A stretch of DNA of 64,000 nucleotides, taken from contig NC_014370.1 of NCBI RefSeq assembly GCF_000144405.1, forward strand, positions 1,555,501 through 1,619,500. The letters are read 5' to 3'. A model generated the notes under the pieces. The model was not told where the DNA came from. It did no database searches and was given only the letters and a program-made list of their open reading frames with translations. Source of the DNA: Prevotella melaninogenica ATCC 25845 (lineage in GTDB: Bacteria; Bacteroidota; Bacteroidia; Bacteroidales; Bacteroidaceae). Shown piece after piece: positions 7,835 through 17,327 of the stretch. The translations under genes and the position numbers were made by a program. Within the stretch, counting starts at the first letter, position 1. Each line of letters opens with the position of its first letter.

Positions 7835-7972
7835 TTAGCTATTTGATGCTATAATGATTGTAAGAACGCCCAAAGCGACTAAAATCACAGCCAACCAAGC
7901 AACGACACGATTAGCCTGCTTTTCTTGTTTAAGTTCTCTTTCCTTACGATTTATTTTACTTCTTTCACTCAT
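7835..7972 (-). CDS. Small single-pass membrane protein (45 residues)
   Basis: A short frame not usually called by gene finders. It begins MSERSKINRKERELK, a strongly basic 22-residue head rich in Arg, Lys and Glu, then one membrane helix (about VVAWLAVILVALGVLTIIIA) and a three-residue tail, stop TAA. The amphipathic charged head followed by a single helix is the pattern of real small membrane proteins, and the codons look native. No function can be assigned. It sits between the CYTH gene and prfB, both on the same strand. Confidence 0.65.
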   Translation of the reverse strand: MSERSKINRKERELKQEKQANRVVAWLAVILVALGVLTIIIASNS

Positions 7973-8157
7973 AGTTATATTATTTTAAAAGGTTGTATAT
8001 CATTATTAATAGGGGAAGAAACCTCCCTAAGTTCCGCAAAAGGAGGAGAAATATTGGATTACAGTAGGATAATTGCAGATTTTTCCTTTGATAACCTTTA
8101 TCCAAATCATTCCCCATTAGGCTCTTTCCTCCCCTCAGAGAAGACGGAAGAAGCTTT

Positions 8158-9273
8158 CTATTCCTCCGTTGGAAACTCCATCAGATAAGCTTTGATGAAG
8201 TCATCAATCTTACCATCCATCACACCATCCACATCAGAAGTCTGATAATTAGTGCGGTGATCCTTCACACGACGGTCATCAAAGACGTAACTTCGAATCT
8301 GACTTCCCCACTCAATCTTCTTCTTACCAGCCTCAATCTTAGCCTGTTCTTCCATGCGTTTCTTCATTGCACGGTCATACAACTGCGACTTCAAGAGCTG
8401 CATAGCCTTAGCACGGTTCTTCGGTTGGTCGCGAGTTTCCGTATTTTCAATGAGGATTTCCTCCTGTTCTCCAGTGTCAGGATCTTCATATTGATAGCGC
8501 AAACGTACACCTGACTCCACCTTGTTGACGTTCTGTCCACCCGCACCACTCGAACGGAAGGTATCCCAACTGACACGAGCAGGGTCAACATATACCTCTA
8601 TCGTATCATCAACCAATGGCGTAACAAAGACGCTGGCAAAGCTTGTCATACGCTTACCTTGGGCATTGAACGGACTAACACGTACTAAACGATGCACACC
8701 ATTCTCACTCTTCAAGTAGCCATAAGCATATTCTCCACCCTCGAACTTCATTGTCACACTCTTAATACCAGCCTCATCGCCTTCCTGTATATCAGAGATA
8801 GTAACTCTATATCCCTGTGCTTCGCCCCAACGCATATACATACGCATCAGCATAGAAGCCCAGTCTTGACTCTCCGTACCGCCCGCTCCTGAGTTAATTT
8901 TCATCACACACTCCATCGGATCCTCCTCCTGACGTAGCATATTCTTAAGCTCTAATCCTTCGATTACCTTAAGAACCTTAGCGTATGCGGTATCAACTTC
9001 CTCCTCAGTGACAAGTTCATCTTTATAGAAATCGAACGCCAACTGTACTTCATCAGCCAACGCACGTGCCTTATCATAGTCTTTAACCCATTTCTCGATA
9101 TCCTTAACTTTCTTCATCTGCTCCTGTGCACGAGCTGGGTCATCCCAAAAATCTGGGGCTTGTGTACGGAGTTGTTCCTCCTCAAACTCTATTCGTTTCT
9201 TGTCAATATCAAGGTAACGGTGCAACGCTTCAGTGCGTTCTTGGATATCTTTTAGCTGATCTGCTGTTATCAT
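8158..9273 (-). CDS. prfB: Peptide chain release factor 2 (no programmed frameshift)
   Basis: A 371-residue release factor that recognises UGA and UAA and triggers peptide release on the ribosome. Seen: SPF recognition motif at 200-202 (VRVSPFNAQG), GGQ catalytic motif at 245-247 (SSGAGGQNVNK) and the full N-terminal domain MITADQLKDIQERTEALHRY. Many bacteria interrupt prfB after about 25 codons with an in-frame UGA and a +1 frameshift (CUU UGA C). Here the equivalent spot reads TAC CTT GAT (residues 20-22) in one open frame, so the autoregulatory shift is absent. No close partner gene. Confidence 0.96.
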   Translation of the reverse strand: MITADQLKDIQERTEALHRYLDIDKKRIEFEEEQLRTQAPDFWDDPARAQEQMKKVKDIEKWVKDYDKARALADEVQLAFDFYKDELVTEEEVDTAYAKVLKVIEGLELKNMLRQEEDPMECVMKINSGAGGTESQDWASMLMRMYMRWGEAQGYRVTISDIQEGDEAGIKSVTMKFEGGEYAYGYLKSENGVHRLVRVSPFNAQGKRMTSFASVFVTPLVDDTIEVYVDPARVSWDTFRSSGAGGQNVNKVESGVRLRYQYEDPDTGEQEEILIENTETRDQPKNRAKAMQLLKSQLYDRAMKKRMEEQAKIEAGKKKIEWGSQIRSYVFDDRRVKDHRTNYQTSDVDGVMDGKIDDFIKAYLMEFPTEE

Positions 9274-9444
9274 CTTTATTCTTTTATCGTTGGAATGGGG
9301 TTAGGAGAACTGGTAGAACGAGTAAGACTATCAAAAATAGCAAGCCGAGTGAAACTATTAAAGCTGATAAAACACAGCCTAATTCTTCTTAACAACTAAC
9401 CTGTCTACACGTCAACACGTCTACTCGTCAACTCATTTACTTCC

Positions 9445-11253
9445 CTACTCCTCGTACATCTTTTCTATCACATCATGATAGCGGCGGTTTACAACCGAAC
9501 GCTTTAGCTTCAACGTATTCGTTAGCTCTCCGTTTTCCATTGAGAAATGGTGAGCGAGAAGGGTGAAACGTTTAATCTTCTCGTATGATGCCAAACGCTG
9601 CTGTAAGGTTTCGATACGCTCACGCATCATCTCGTTTACACGCTTATCTTGGCATAACTCCTCACGATCTTTGAACTCTATGTGATTCTCTCTTGCCCAC
9701 TCTTCCAATACAGAATACTCTGGAACAATCAGAGCAGAAACAAACTTACGCTGGTCAGCAATCACTGAAACCTGCTCAATAAACTTATCTACTAACAGCA
9801 TCGCCTCCACCATCTGTGGTGCAATATACTTACCATTAGAAGTCTTGAAGAGGTCTTTAATACGCTCTTTTAAGAATAACTCACCGTCCTTCATATAACC
9901 GGCATCACCAGTATGGAAGTAACCATCCTTATCAAATGCCTCTGCATTAGTAGTATCACGACGGAAGTAACCTGGCATAATCGTTGGACCTTTCAGCATT
10001 ACTTCACCCTCATCGCTAATCTTTATATCAATACCCTCAAGCGGTCTACCCACTGAACCAACGGTATAAGGCTGTCCTACATGGTCACAGGTAACGGTTG
10101 CCAAGCTCTCAGTCAAGCCATAACCAACAATCATGTTAATACCGATGCTATGTACAAACTCCTCTACCTCTGGAGAAACATAGGCTCCAGCTGTTGGGAA
10201 GAGATGTGGATTTTCCAAGCCTAACTGTTTGCGAACAAGACTCAAAACAGTCTTATTAACAAACTTATACTCCATCTCCAACGTCAAAGGAACACGCTTT
10301 CCACGTGCAAGATACTGTATATTGCGCTTTCTTCCAACATTCAAAGCATGATAGAAAAGCTTACGCTGAACGATGCTTGACTTATCCATGCGTTCCTTTA
10401 CAGCCACATAAACCTTCTCCCAGAAACGAGGTACGGAAGCCATACTTGTTGGATGCGTCTCACGCATACTCTGCTGAATCTCCTTTGGATAAGTGTTTAC
10501 AATCAATTCTGCACCCGCAGCGAGAGACAAACAAGCCCAACCACGCTCGAAGACATGACTGAACGGCAGGAAGTTGATAACACGGTCTTTTTCATTTACA
10601 GGCACACTCTTTCTATTGGCATCCATAGCAGCCTGATACATCTTATAAGTCAAGATAACTCCCTTGCTCTCACCTGTAGTACCACTTGTGTAAAGAATAT
10701 TACAAATATCATCATAGTTAGCTTGCGCCAAACGCTCTTCTACCTCTGCTTCACGTGGGAAACCTTCACCTAACTTTAAGAAGTCTGCGAAATAAATAGA
10801 GTTTGGATCATGCTGACTAAGGCGTACACTTGAGTCGAAGACAATTATACGTTCCAATGTAGGGCAAAGGGATTGAATACGACGCGCCTTGTCATATTGC
10901 TCCTGTTCGCCAACGAAAAGAAACTTTACATTGGCATCTTGAATCATATACTGTATCTGTTGTTCAGAACTTGTCGCATAGAACGGAATGCTAATCACAC
11001 GTACTCCGTATGCACCATAATCTGTATAGAGATGATGGATACAGTTTTGTGAAAACACAGCAATAGTCTCTTGTGGCTTCATTCCGAGGTTCAAGAGCGC
11101 ATTTGACACTTCCTTTACGCGCATTGAGAACTGGTTCCATGACACTGTCTTCCAGTCCAGACTGCCAAAGTTACGGAAAGTGATTGCTGGTTTTGCTCCG
11201 TATTTTTTTGCTTGTTCGTGAATAAGAACAGAGAGATGTCCGATTGTCTGCAT
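9445..11253 (-). CDS. fadD: Long-chain fatty acid--CoA ligase (AMP-binding, ANL superfamily)
   Basis: A 602-residue acyl-CoA synthetase that activates fatty acids as acyl-AMP and then acyl-CoA. Seen: P-loop-like YTSGTTGESKGVILT near residue 190, the GYGLTESLATVT motif near 365, YFHTGDAGY near 440, KDLFKTSNGKYIAPQMVE near 465, and the C-terminal swinging domain. The length and the late insert resemble the FAA1-type bacterial ligases (COG1022). The symbol is used for function; no beta-oxidation genes are nearby, so a role in recycling or incorporating exogenous fatty acid is plausible. A promoter box lies about 90 bases upstream (11342-11349). Confidence 0.92.
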   Translation of the reverse strand: MQTIGHLSVLIHEQAKKYGAKPAITFRNFGSLDWKTVSWNQFSMRVKEVSNALLNLGMKPQETIAVFSQNCIHHLYTDYGAYGVRVISIPFYATSSEQQIQYMIQDANVKFLFVGEQEQYDKARRIQSLCPTLERIIVFDSSVRLSQHDPNSIYFADFLKLGEGFPREAEVEERLAQANYDDICNILYTSGTTGESKGVILTYKMYQAAMDANRKSVPVNEKDRVINFLPFSHVFERGWACLSLAAGAELIVNTYPKEIQQSMRETHPTSMASVPRFWEKVYVAVKERMDKSSIVQRKLFYHALNVGRKRNIQYLARGKRVPLTLEMEYKFVNKTVLSLVRKQLGLENPHLFPTAGAYVSPEVEEFVHSIGINMIVGYGLTESLATVTCDHVGQPYTVGSVGRPLEGIDIKISDEGEVMLKGPTIMPGYFRRDTTNAEAFDKDGYFHTGDAGYMKDGELFLKERIKDLFKTSNGKYIAPQMVEAMLLVDKFIEQVSVIADQRKFVSALIVPEYSVLEEWARENHIEFKDREELCQDKRVNEMMRERIETLQQRLASYEKIKRFTLLAHHFSMENGELTNTLKLKRSVVNRRYHDVIEKMYEE

Positions 11254-11341
11254 TGTTTACTAATTTATCTTCGCCAAATCAGCACATATAAAAAAGCCTG
11301 AAAGTCTTTTATTCAAATAACTGATTGTACTTTATTTTCTG

Positions 11342-11349
11342 CAAATATA
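11342..11349 (-). promoter_or_regulatory. Acyl-CoA ligase promoter -7 box (TATATTTG)
   Basis: The minus strand reads TATATTTG, fitting TAnnTTTG, about 90 bases before the start codon. Confidence 0.45.
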
Positions 11350-11595
11350 AACATTTATCCGCAAAGCAAAAAATAAATTAGATATTAAATTGCAATTTTA
11401 CCCTTTTGCTTTTCCTCTACCAAACAGAGAAAAACAGGACAATTATTTTCTTTTATAGAACAAAACGAATTCAACATGAGTACCTATTAGAAAGCTAAAA
11501 GTCTACGATAAGAATCCACAATAATATCTTCTATGCAATTTTCATCAACAAATTGAGTCCATTTACATAGCATATTTCAATGTGTTTAGCGCTCC

Positions 11596-11652
11596 GCACC
11601 ATTGGTGTTTACCATCCGCACGATATGTGCGAAGCCTTAGCACGATATGTGC
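11596..11652. repeat. 13-base palindrome cluster (three units)
   Basis: Units GCACCATTGGTGT (11596-11608), GCACGATATGTGC (11618-11630) and GCACGATATGTGC (11640-11652), preceded by TAGCGCTCC and followed by GAAGCATCAACAC as in the 4.1 kb cluster. Apart from this and the array at 11770-11872, I see nothing in the gap 11254-11973. Confidence 0.8.
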
Positions 11653-11769
11653 GAAGCATCAACACATCAGCTAAAGATGAGAAGAAAGGGGCATTAAACC
11701 CATTATAACAAGGGGAATAAGAGGCAAATAGCTAACTAATAGAAGGAAAAGATTTACCTGACAGCTGCC

Positions 11770-11872
11770 GAAGAAGGTTTTTCTTCATGATAAAAAAACT
11801 TCTTCTTCATGATAAAAAAGAATTATCTTCATGAAAAGAAATATTCCTTCTCATGAAGATAATTTAGTTGTA
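11770..11872. repeat. TTCATGA palindrome array (four units)
   Basis: Four TTCATGA-centred units: CTTCATGATAAAAAA twice, TTATCTTCATGAAAAG and TCTCATGAAGATAA. The outer two form a long inverted repeat. Same family as 20056-20141 and 29005-29098. Confidence 0.75.
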
Positions 11873-11973
11873 ACGTACTTATTAAACTTGGAAAGACGCT
11901 AAAACACGAAGCGAATTATCGTCACTTTCAACTCAATAAGCCCACATTATTAATATATAAGATAGGATGCTTA

Positions 11974-13998
11974 TTAACGCAACCACTGCTCTGGATTCAA
12001 CTTAGCTGTCTCCTTACGCAACTGGAACTGAAGAATACCCGTCTTACCAACAGTTCCGATGGTCTGTCCCGTACCAACCTTCTGTCCCTTGCTGACACCG
12101 ACAGAACCCAAATTAGCATAAACAGAGATATAAATACCATGACGAATCATCACGACACTCATACCGCCTGCCATGAAGACACCGCTCACCTCGCCCATAA
12201 AGACACTACGAACAGCACTGCCAGGAGCACCCTTGATATTGATACCATCATTGTTCAAGCGAATATTTGACATACCAGCCACATTGTACTGACCAAAGTG
12301 GCTAACTATCTGACCCGACAATGGCATTGGCAATCTACCACGATTATTGGCAAAGTTACCTGTTATCGCACGGTCGGCAGAACTGAGCATATCATTGTTT
12401 TCAGCAGCAGAAGCTCTTGCAGCTTCAGCCTCACGAGCAGCACGTTCACGGTCGGCATCAGCCTTGCGTTCGGCAGCCACACGATTTGCTTCAGCCTCAC
12501 GCGCCATCTGGTCGGCACGAGCCTTCTCAGCAGCAGCACGAGCCTCAGCCTTTTCTTGTGCAGCCTTAGCTGCAGCTTCCTGCTCTTCTACCTTACGAAT
12601 AGCACGCTCACGAGCAGCAGCACGTTCCTTCTGCAAAGCCTCTTGACGTGCCTTTTCTGCAGCAGCTCTGGCTGCAGCAGCACGAGCAGCGGCTTCCTGA
12701 CGAGCCTTCTCAGCAGCCTCAGCGGCAGCACGAGCGGCAGCCTTTGCCTTTGCTTCACGCTCTTTCGCCTCTGCAATACGGCGCGCATTCTCTCGAGCGG
12801 CAGCCTCTGCAGCGGCTTTCTTACGTGCCAATTCTTCTGCTCGCTTCTTAGCAGCAGCGGCACGAGCGGCAGCCTGCGCCTTTGCTTCTGCAATAGCACG
12901 TTCACGTGCCTTCTGTATTTCAATCTGAATAAGTCGGTCAATCTGTGCATTCAGAGCCTGCTGCTGTTGACGACGCTGTGCAATAACACCCTGCAACACC
13001 TTTTGATCGTTTTGCAAAGAACTTACAACCGTCTGCTGTTCAACACGCTTACGCTCCATCTGAGCATGTACTTGACGGTCTTTATAGAGAAGATTACTCT
13101 TATTGACACGTACCTGTTTCAGCTGTGTATGCTTCTCATCTACCTGCATCTGCTTTGCCTTGAGCTGTTCACCCTGTGCACGCTGGTAGGCAGCATACTC
13201 ACGTACGAAACGAAGACGACGATACATCTGGGTCAGGTTCTTTGCCGAGAAGACGAACATCAACTTGTCTTGAATACTACGATGACGTGCCATGTAACGC
13301 ATAGAGCGGATGAAACGAGCACGACGCTCGCCCAACTGTGCCTCAAGAGAAGCTAACTGACCTTTCAGAATACCGATATTCGAATCCAATCCTTTGATAT
13401 CTGTGGCGATTGTATCAATCGTTCTTTGGTGCTGACCGATTTCAGTATCAAGGCGTACAATCTTCTGCAGACGGTCGTCAACGTCCTTCTGCTTTACTTT
13501 CATTTCCTCTTCGTGCTCTGAAATCTCTTTTTGCAACTTCAAATTTTGCTGTTGTAAACCTTTGATTTCCTCTGTCGTCACGTATGCAGGACCCTTTGCA
13601 CCCTTCTTACCAACATGAGCGTTGCGTACAGCACCCTTACCACGGACAACTTGCTGACCCTTCACTTGAGCAGGTTGACCCTTGAGTTGAGGTTGTTGTC
13701 CCTTGAGTTGTTGCTGGTGTTGTAGCTTACCCTGCTGCTGTTTGCCCTTCGGTTGGGGTTGAGTTTGCAGTTTCTCAACTATTGGCTTCTGACCTTTTAC
13801 AGGAGTAGCAGGTGCTACAGCGTGGTTGTTATTAATCGCATTTACAGCTTTCTTACCCTTACCTTTTACGGTAGTTTGGGGTTCTACGGATTGAGCCACA
13901 GCTGTTTTTTGCTGTTTCCTATGCTTACGTGAATGCTGCGCAGAAACACTCAGCATACACATTATTGACAATATGAATAATAAAGAAAGACGTTTCAT
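11974..13998 (-). CDS. EnvC-like murein hydrolase activator with degenerate LytM domain
   Basis: A 674-residue periplasmic protein with a signal peptide (residues 1-20, ending VSAQ). It has a Gln/Lys/Pro-rich linker (about 25-130, with repeated QLKGQQPQ words), a coiled coil (about 145-365), a very long Ala/Arg/Glu segment (about 365-540) and a C-terminal M23/LytM domain (about 560-674, SGQIVSHFGQY onward). The metal-binding H..D and HxH residues of active LytM enzymes are replaced (NNDGINIKG; a single RHG), as in EnvC, which activates amidases rather than cutting peptidoglycan. It is the last gene of the dut-TPR-DUF4292 operon; its ATG directly follows the DUF4292 stop. Likely role: control of cell-wall amidases during division. 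Confidence 0.88.
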   Translation of the reverse strand: MKRLSLLFILSIMCMLSVSAQHSRKHRKQQKTAVAQSVEPQTTVKGKGKKAVNAINNNHAVAPATPVKGQKPIVEKLQTQPQPKGKQQQGKLQHQQQLKGQQPQLKGQPAQVKGQQVVRGKGAVRNAHVGKKGAKGPAYVTTEEIKGLQQQNLKLQKEISEHEEEMKVKQKDVDDRLQKIVRLDTEIGQHQRTIDTIATDIKGLDSNIGILKGQLASLEAQLGERRARFIRSMRYMARHRSIQDKLMFVFSAKNLTQMYRRLRFVREYAAYQRAQGEQLKAKQMQVDEKHTQLKQVRVNKSNLLYKDRQVHAQMERKRVEQQTVVSSLQNDQKVLQGVIAQRRQQQQALNAQIDRLIQIEIQKARERAIAEAKAQAAARAAAAKKRAEELARKKAAAEAAARENARRIAEAKEREAKAKAAARAAAEAAEKARQEAAARAAAARAAAEKARQEALQKERAAARERAIRKVEEQEAAAKAAQEKAEARAAAEKARADQMAREAEANRVAAERKADADRERAAREAEAARASAAENNDMLSSADRAITGNFANNRGRLPMPLSGQIVSHFGQYNVAGMSNIRLNNDGINIKGAPGSAVRSVFMGEVSGVFMAGGMSVVMIRHGIYISVYANLGSVGVSKGQKVGTGQTIGTVGKTGILQFQLRKETAKLNPEQWLR

Positions 13999-14910
13999 TT
14001 AAAAGTTCATTAGTTTGCCGAGGATATCCTCTACGCTTACTTTTGTATACTTATCAGATGGTGTGGTAAAAACTTCCCAATCGCTGATATCGCTGAAGCT
14101 CTCAAGATCAAAGCTTGCCTTAAGTGTCTTTGCAGGCTTCTGTCCAAACTTTGGTGTATTGATTGTCAACATCTGACTTGCAGGGAAGAGCTTTGAGCCA
14201 AACGCTTTAAAGTCATCATAACTCCATGAGAGCTTTGAAGCACCATGTGTATTGCTATTATAAGTAACAGTTGTTAGGACAATCTGATTGCTCTTAGGAT
14301 TAACTGACCACTTATAATCCATCTTTCCGTCTTTAAGACTTATCAGGGTTGAGCCCTCTGTCTGTGCTTTACTCTCATCAACAGCAAACTGCGAGAGGTC
14401 TGCTTCGCTCACCTTTTGTTGACGAGGGATGAACACTTGATTCCAGAAAAGCGACTGGAGTGAATAGAAGTTGATTCCATTATCACGCAAGAAGCCTACC
14501 TCATCGTAGCTTGCTTTTACATACTGCTTATGGATGCGATCGATGAAGAGGACATAATCCTTTGCAAACTCGATACGTCCCACCTCACTACGAAGAATTG
14601 GAATCAGCAACTGTAGACGGATAACCTCATCTTTACGCATACGCAGAATACCTGGTACGGTAATATCTTTATGCCCATCGTTGAGCGTAAAAGTAAGATT
14701 TGAAACAAGGTTCTTTTGGTAAAGTGCATTGTCTGCAACACGCTGCATGACAACAACACTCTGCATCTTGCTATCCTTTGTAGCAGGTGCTGTCTGCTGT
14801 GCAGCCTTGTTATCCTGCACTGGTTTCTGCTGAATCACAGCTTTCTTTGTACCACATGATGCCAACAGCAGGGCAGTCATGCTTACAAGTAATATCTTAG
14901 TTTTTTTCAT
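13999..14910 (-). CDS. DUF4292 lipoprotein
   Basis: A 303-residue lipoprotein: signal MKKTKILLVSMTALLLASC with a lipobox ending at Cys19, then a short polar linker and a beta-rich domain, as in DUF4292, a Bacteroidota family with an LolA/LolB-like look. It may take part in lipoprotein or lipid handling at the outer membrane (inference from fold resemblance). Four-base overlap (ATGA) with the upstream TPR gene and no gap to the EnvC-like gene show tight translational coupling. Confidence 0.85.
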   Translation of the reverse strand: MKKTKILLVSMTALLLASCGTKKAVIQQKPVQDNKAAQQTAPATKDSKMQSVVVMQRVADNALYQKNLVSNLTFTLNDGHKDITVPGILRMRKDEVIRLQLLIPILRSEVGRIEFAKDYVLFIDRIHKQYVKASYDEVGFLRDNGINFYSLQSLFWNQVFIPRQQKVSEADLSQFAVDESKAQTEGSTLISLKDGKMDYKWSVNPKSNQIVLTTVTYNSNTHGASKLSWSYDDFKAFGSKLFPASQMLTINTPKFGQKPAKTLKASFDLESFSDISDWEVFTTPSDKYTKVSVEDILGKLMNF

Positions 14911-16610
14911 TCTGCTATGTATTTCTTTAGTTCTATCTTCTTTCTCAGTGTCGCATTCTCCTTATTTCCTTCGAGAGCCTTCCTCCAGAACTCAAGAGCT
15001 TTCTCTATATCGCCTGTCTGTGCATAGATATCACCAGCGTGTTCCTTGACTACATTGCTCAGTGTAGAGTCATTACGAATCGCTTGTTCGATATATATCT
15101 TTGCCTCTTCGTAGCGCTTTTGCTGGAAAAGAATCCATGCGTAGGTGTCAAGATAAGTACTATTATTTGGCTCAGCCTTAATAGTCTTATAGCTCATCTG
15201 CTCTGCCTTTGTGAGGTTTTCATTCGCCTCACTGAGGTAATAGGCATAGTTATTCAATGCAGCCACATTGTCTGCTTTCCACTGCAAACAGCTGTCATAG
15301 GCTTGAAAAGCCTCTTTATTCCTACCCTTCTCATGCAGGATATCACCCATGATAGCGTAAAAGTCTGAAACAATACTTGGATCACTGTCTGGCTTTATCT
15401 GTCCAACTCCCTTGCGGAAGGTCTCCAGTGCCGCGTCACCGTCGTGCTTTTGGAACTGAGCCATACCTTGGAAATAATAGAATGCCATCTCATCTGGGTT
15501 GTATTCTATGGCTGGTCGGCAAATAGCGATGACCTTATCGTAGTCTTGTGTGTCCCAAATATTCTGTATCAATGCTATTCTTGCACGCGAATTATCGGGT
15601 TCTACCTCAAGAGCTTGCTCATAAACGCGATTGACCGCAGCCTTTGGTTGCTTGCGAAGTGTCATATATGCGGCTTTAAGCATATAGATATCAGCATCTT
15701 CTTGAGGAACAGCTAAGGCTACAGAGAAGAGCCTCATCACCTCAGTACTATCTGGAGTATTATCTTTCTGACTGCTTGTAATGACCTGACGGAGTAACTC
15801 TAACTTCGCTTCCTTTTCTGTTTTTGGCGATTGCAACAGTTCCTGTAGGATTGTTTTTACAGTAGCCTTGTCTCCAATATTATTATAATAATCCATCATG
15901 GAAAGCTTGGCAAGCGAGTTATCAGGGTCTTCTTTCAGTACATCACGGTACTTTTGAAGTGCTTCCTTCTTCTTTCCATTCTGCAAAAGCCAGTTTCCGA
16001 ACATCACACGATAGTTGAGGTCGAGCGGATGACTGTCAACGAGTGCCTTCAACTCGTCGTACTCCTTGCGCTTTTCTCCCATCTGTTCGTAGAGTTGCAT
16101 CTTACTAAGTGAAATCTGCTCATTGGTTCCTTCCAGTGTTTCCAGACGTTCCAAGCACTTGATCATCATCTTGTAATCATTCTGGGAACCGTAGAGTTGA
16201 TAGAGAATTTGCAGTACGTCAGAACGCGTTTTATTGGATTCATAAAGGCGTTCGAAGGCTTTTATTGCATTAGGATAGTCTTTCTGTGACACATAAAGCT
16301 TTCCTAATTTCTCTTGATAAGCTGAGTTTTCGGGGTCAAGACTTGCTGCCTTCTCGAAGTATTCACGTGCCACAGCATCCTTCTTCATATCCACATAAAA
16401 AGCAGCTAACTGATAATAAACCTCTGGAGCTTGTGGATTGAGGTCGCGTGCATGGCACAGAAGGTCGAAAGCAGCCGTAAGGTTGCCCATTTCTTGCTGT
16501 CGTATCGCCTCAAGGAAGAAGTAGTTATAACTTTGAAGGCTATCCTCTCGATCAGCATGCATCGCCAAAGAGCCGCCCAACAAAGCAAGAGCAAGGAGGG
16601 TACGGCGCAT
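14907..16610 (-). CDS. Tetratricopeptide repeat protein
   Basis: A 567-residue exported protein made almost entirely of TPR helices. The start at 16610 gives a clean signal peptide (MRRTLLALALLGGSLAMHA); an in-frame ATG 33 bases upstream would bury it. TPR units are visible throughout, for example PEVYYQLAAFYVDMKKDAVA, YQEKLGKLYVSQKDYPNAI and YLDTYAWILFQQKRYEEAK. TPR proteins act as protein-binding scaffolds. In this position (dut - TPR - DUF4292 - EnvC), conserved as far as I recall in Bacteroidales, it probably serves an envelope assembly function. No enzyme motif. Confidence 0.9.
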   Translation of the reverse strand: MRRTLLALALLGGSLAMHADREDSLQSYNYFFLEAIRQQEMGNLTAAFDLLCHARDLNPQAPEVYYQLAAFYVDMKKDAVAREYFEKAASLDPENSAYQEKLGKLYVSQKDYPNAIKAFERLYESNKTRSDVLQILYQLYGSQNDYKMMIKCLERLETLEGTNEQISLSKMQLYEQMGEKRKEYDELKALVDSHPLDLNYRVMFGNWLLQNGKKKEALQKYRDVLKEDPDNSLAKLSMMDYYNNIGDKATVKTILQELLQSPKTEKEAKLELLRQVITSSQKDNTPDSTEVMRLFSVALAVPQEDADIYMLKAAYMTLRKQPKAAVNRVYEQALEVEPDNSRARIALIQNIWDTQDYDKVIAICRPAIEYNPDEMAFYYFQGMAQFQKHDGDAALETFRKGVGQIKPDSDPSIVSDFYAIMGDILHEKGRNKEAFQAYDSCLQWKADNVAALNNYAYYLSEANENLTKAEQMSYKTIKAEPNNSTYLDTYAWILFQQKRYEEAKIYIEQAIRNDSTLSNVVKEHAGDIYAQTGDIEKALEFWRKALEGNKENATLRKKIELKKYIAE

Positions 16611-16664
16611 CTTTGTGACTTTCAATATAACGTTATTGAACATTTATCGTTTCTTTCTTTGTCT

Positions 16665-17102
16665 TTACTTCACGCCCGTATGGCCATATCCGCCTTCACC
16701 ACGTTCGGTCTCATCGAGTTCTTCTACCTCAACAAACTCTGCTTGTTCGTGACGTGCAATGACCATCTGCGCAATGCGTTCACCATCATTGATGGTAAAA
16801 GGTTCATCTGAGAAGTTAATGAGTAGTACCATGATTTCACCACGATAGTCGGCATCAATCGTACCAGGAGAGTTGAGAACAGTCAGTCCATGCTTCAAAG
16901 CAAGACCGCTACGAGGGCGCACCTGTGCTTCAAAACCTACAGGAAGTGCAATATGAAGACCAGTTGGAATGAGTCTTCTCTCCATGGGTTGCAGTACGAT
17001 AGGTGCATCGATATTAGCGCGGAGGTCCATCCCCGCACTCTGTGAAGTAGCATAAGCAGGAAGCTGCTGATGCCCTTTATTAATTACTTTTATCTGTATC
17101 AT
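16665..17102 (-). CDS. dut: Deoxyuridine 5'-triphosphate nucleotidohydrolase (dUTPase)
   Basis: A 145-residue trimeric dUTPase that converts dUTP to dUMP and pyrophosphate, preventing uracil in DNA and feeding dTMP synthesis. The five family motifs are visible: [43 protein letters not shown] and the C-terminal lid GEGGYGHTG. The start [10 protein letters not shown] is preferred; ATG codons at 17108 and 17132 exist, but the latter overlaps the TAATTTTG promoter box (17120-17127). First gene of the operon with the TPR, DUF4292 and EnvC-like genes. Confidence 0.95.
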   Translation of the reverse strand: MIQIKVINKGHQQLPAYATSQSAGMDLRANIDAPIVLQPMERRLIPTGLHIALPVGFEAQVRPRSGLALKHGLTVLNSPGTIDADYRGEIMVLLINFSDEPFTINDGERIAQMVIARHEQAEFVEVEELDETERGEGGYGHTGVK

Positions 17103-17119
17103 TGCCATATAATAAGGTA

Positions 17120-17127
17120 CAAAATTA
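17120..17127 (-). promoter_or_regulatory. dut operon promoter -7 box (TAATTTTG)
   Basis: Exact TAnnTTTG on the minus strand, 17 bases before the chosen dut start; drives the four-gene operon. Confidence 0.55.
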
Positions 17128-17190
17128 AGCATTTAAAGCCACATTCATACATTTTATGAAGTAAAAAACTTGTTTTTAGCCAATTTTAAT

Positions 17191-17198
17191 TACTTTTG
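17191..17198 (+). promoter_or_regulatory. dgt promoter -7 box (TACTTTTG)
   Basis: Exact TAnnTTTG, about 130 bases before the dgt ATG. The leader it would make contains the AACACCCA repeat. Confidence 0.5.
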
Positions 17199-17234
17199 TG
17201 TGTAGCTTTCAAGCCCCCAATAAATCATAAACAG

Positions 17235-17312
17235 AATTCATCAACACCCAATATTCAACACCCAGCAAGTAATAAACAGAAATCATCAACACCCAACATT
17301 CAACACCCATCA
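17235..17312 (+). repeat. Two direct copies of an ATCAACACCCAA-type repeat in the dgt leader
   Basis: Two direct copies of AACAGAAWTCATCAACACCC followed by AAYATTCAACACCCA, about 50 bases apart. The same words occur at 22497-22535 and, reversed, at 3187-3215 and 49580-49645. Confidence 0.75.
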
Positions 17313-17327
17313 CCCAAAAATCCCGCA

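Noticed and set aside
12298..13356. Long + strand frame rich in Ser, Leu and Cys
   Set aside because: It is the antisense shadow of the Ala-rich part of the EnvC-like gene; the real gene has a signal peptide and domains.
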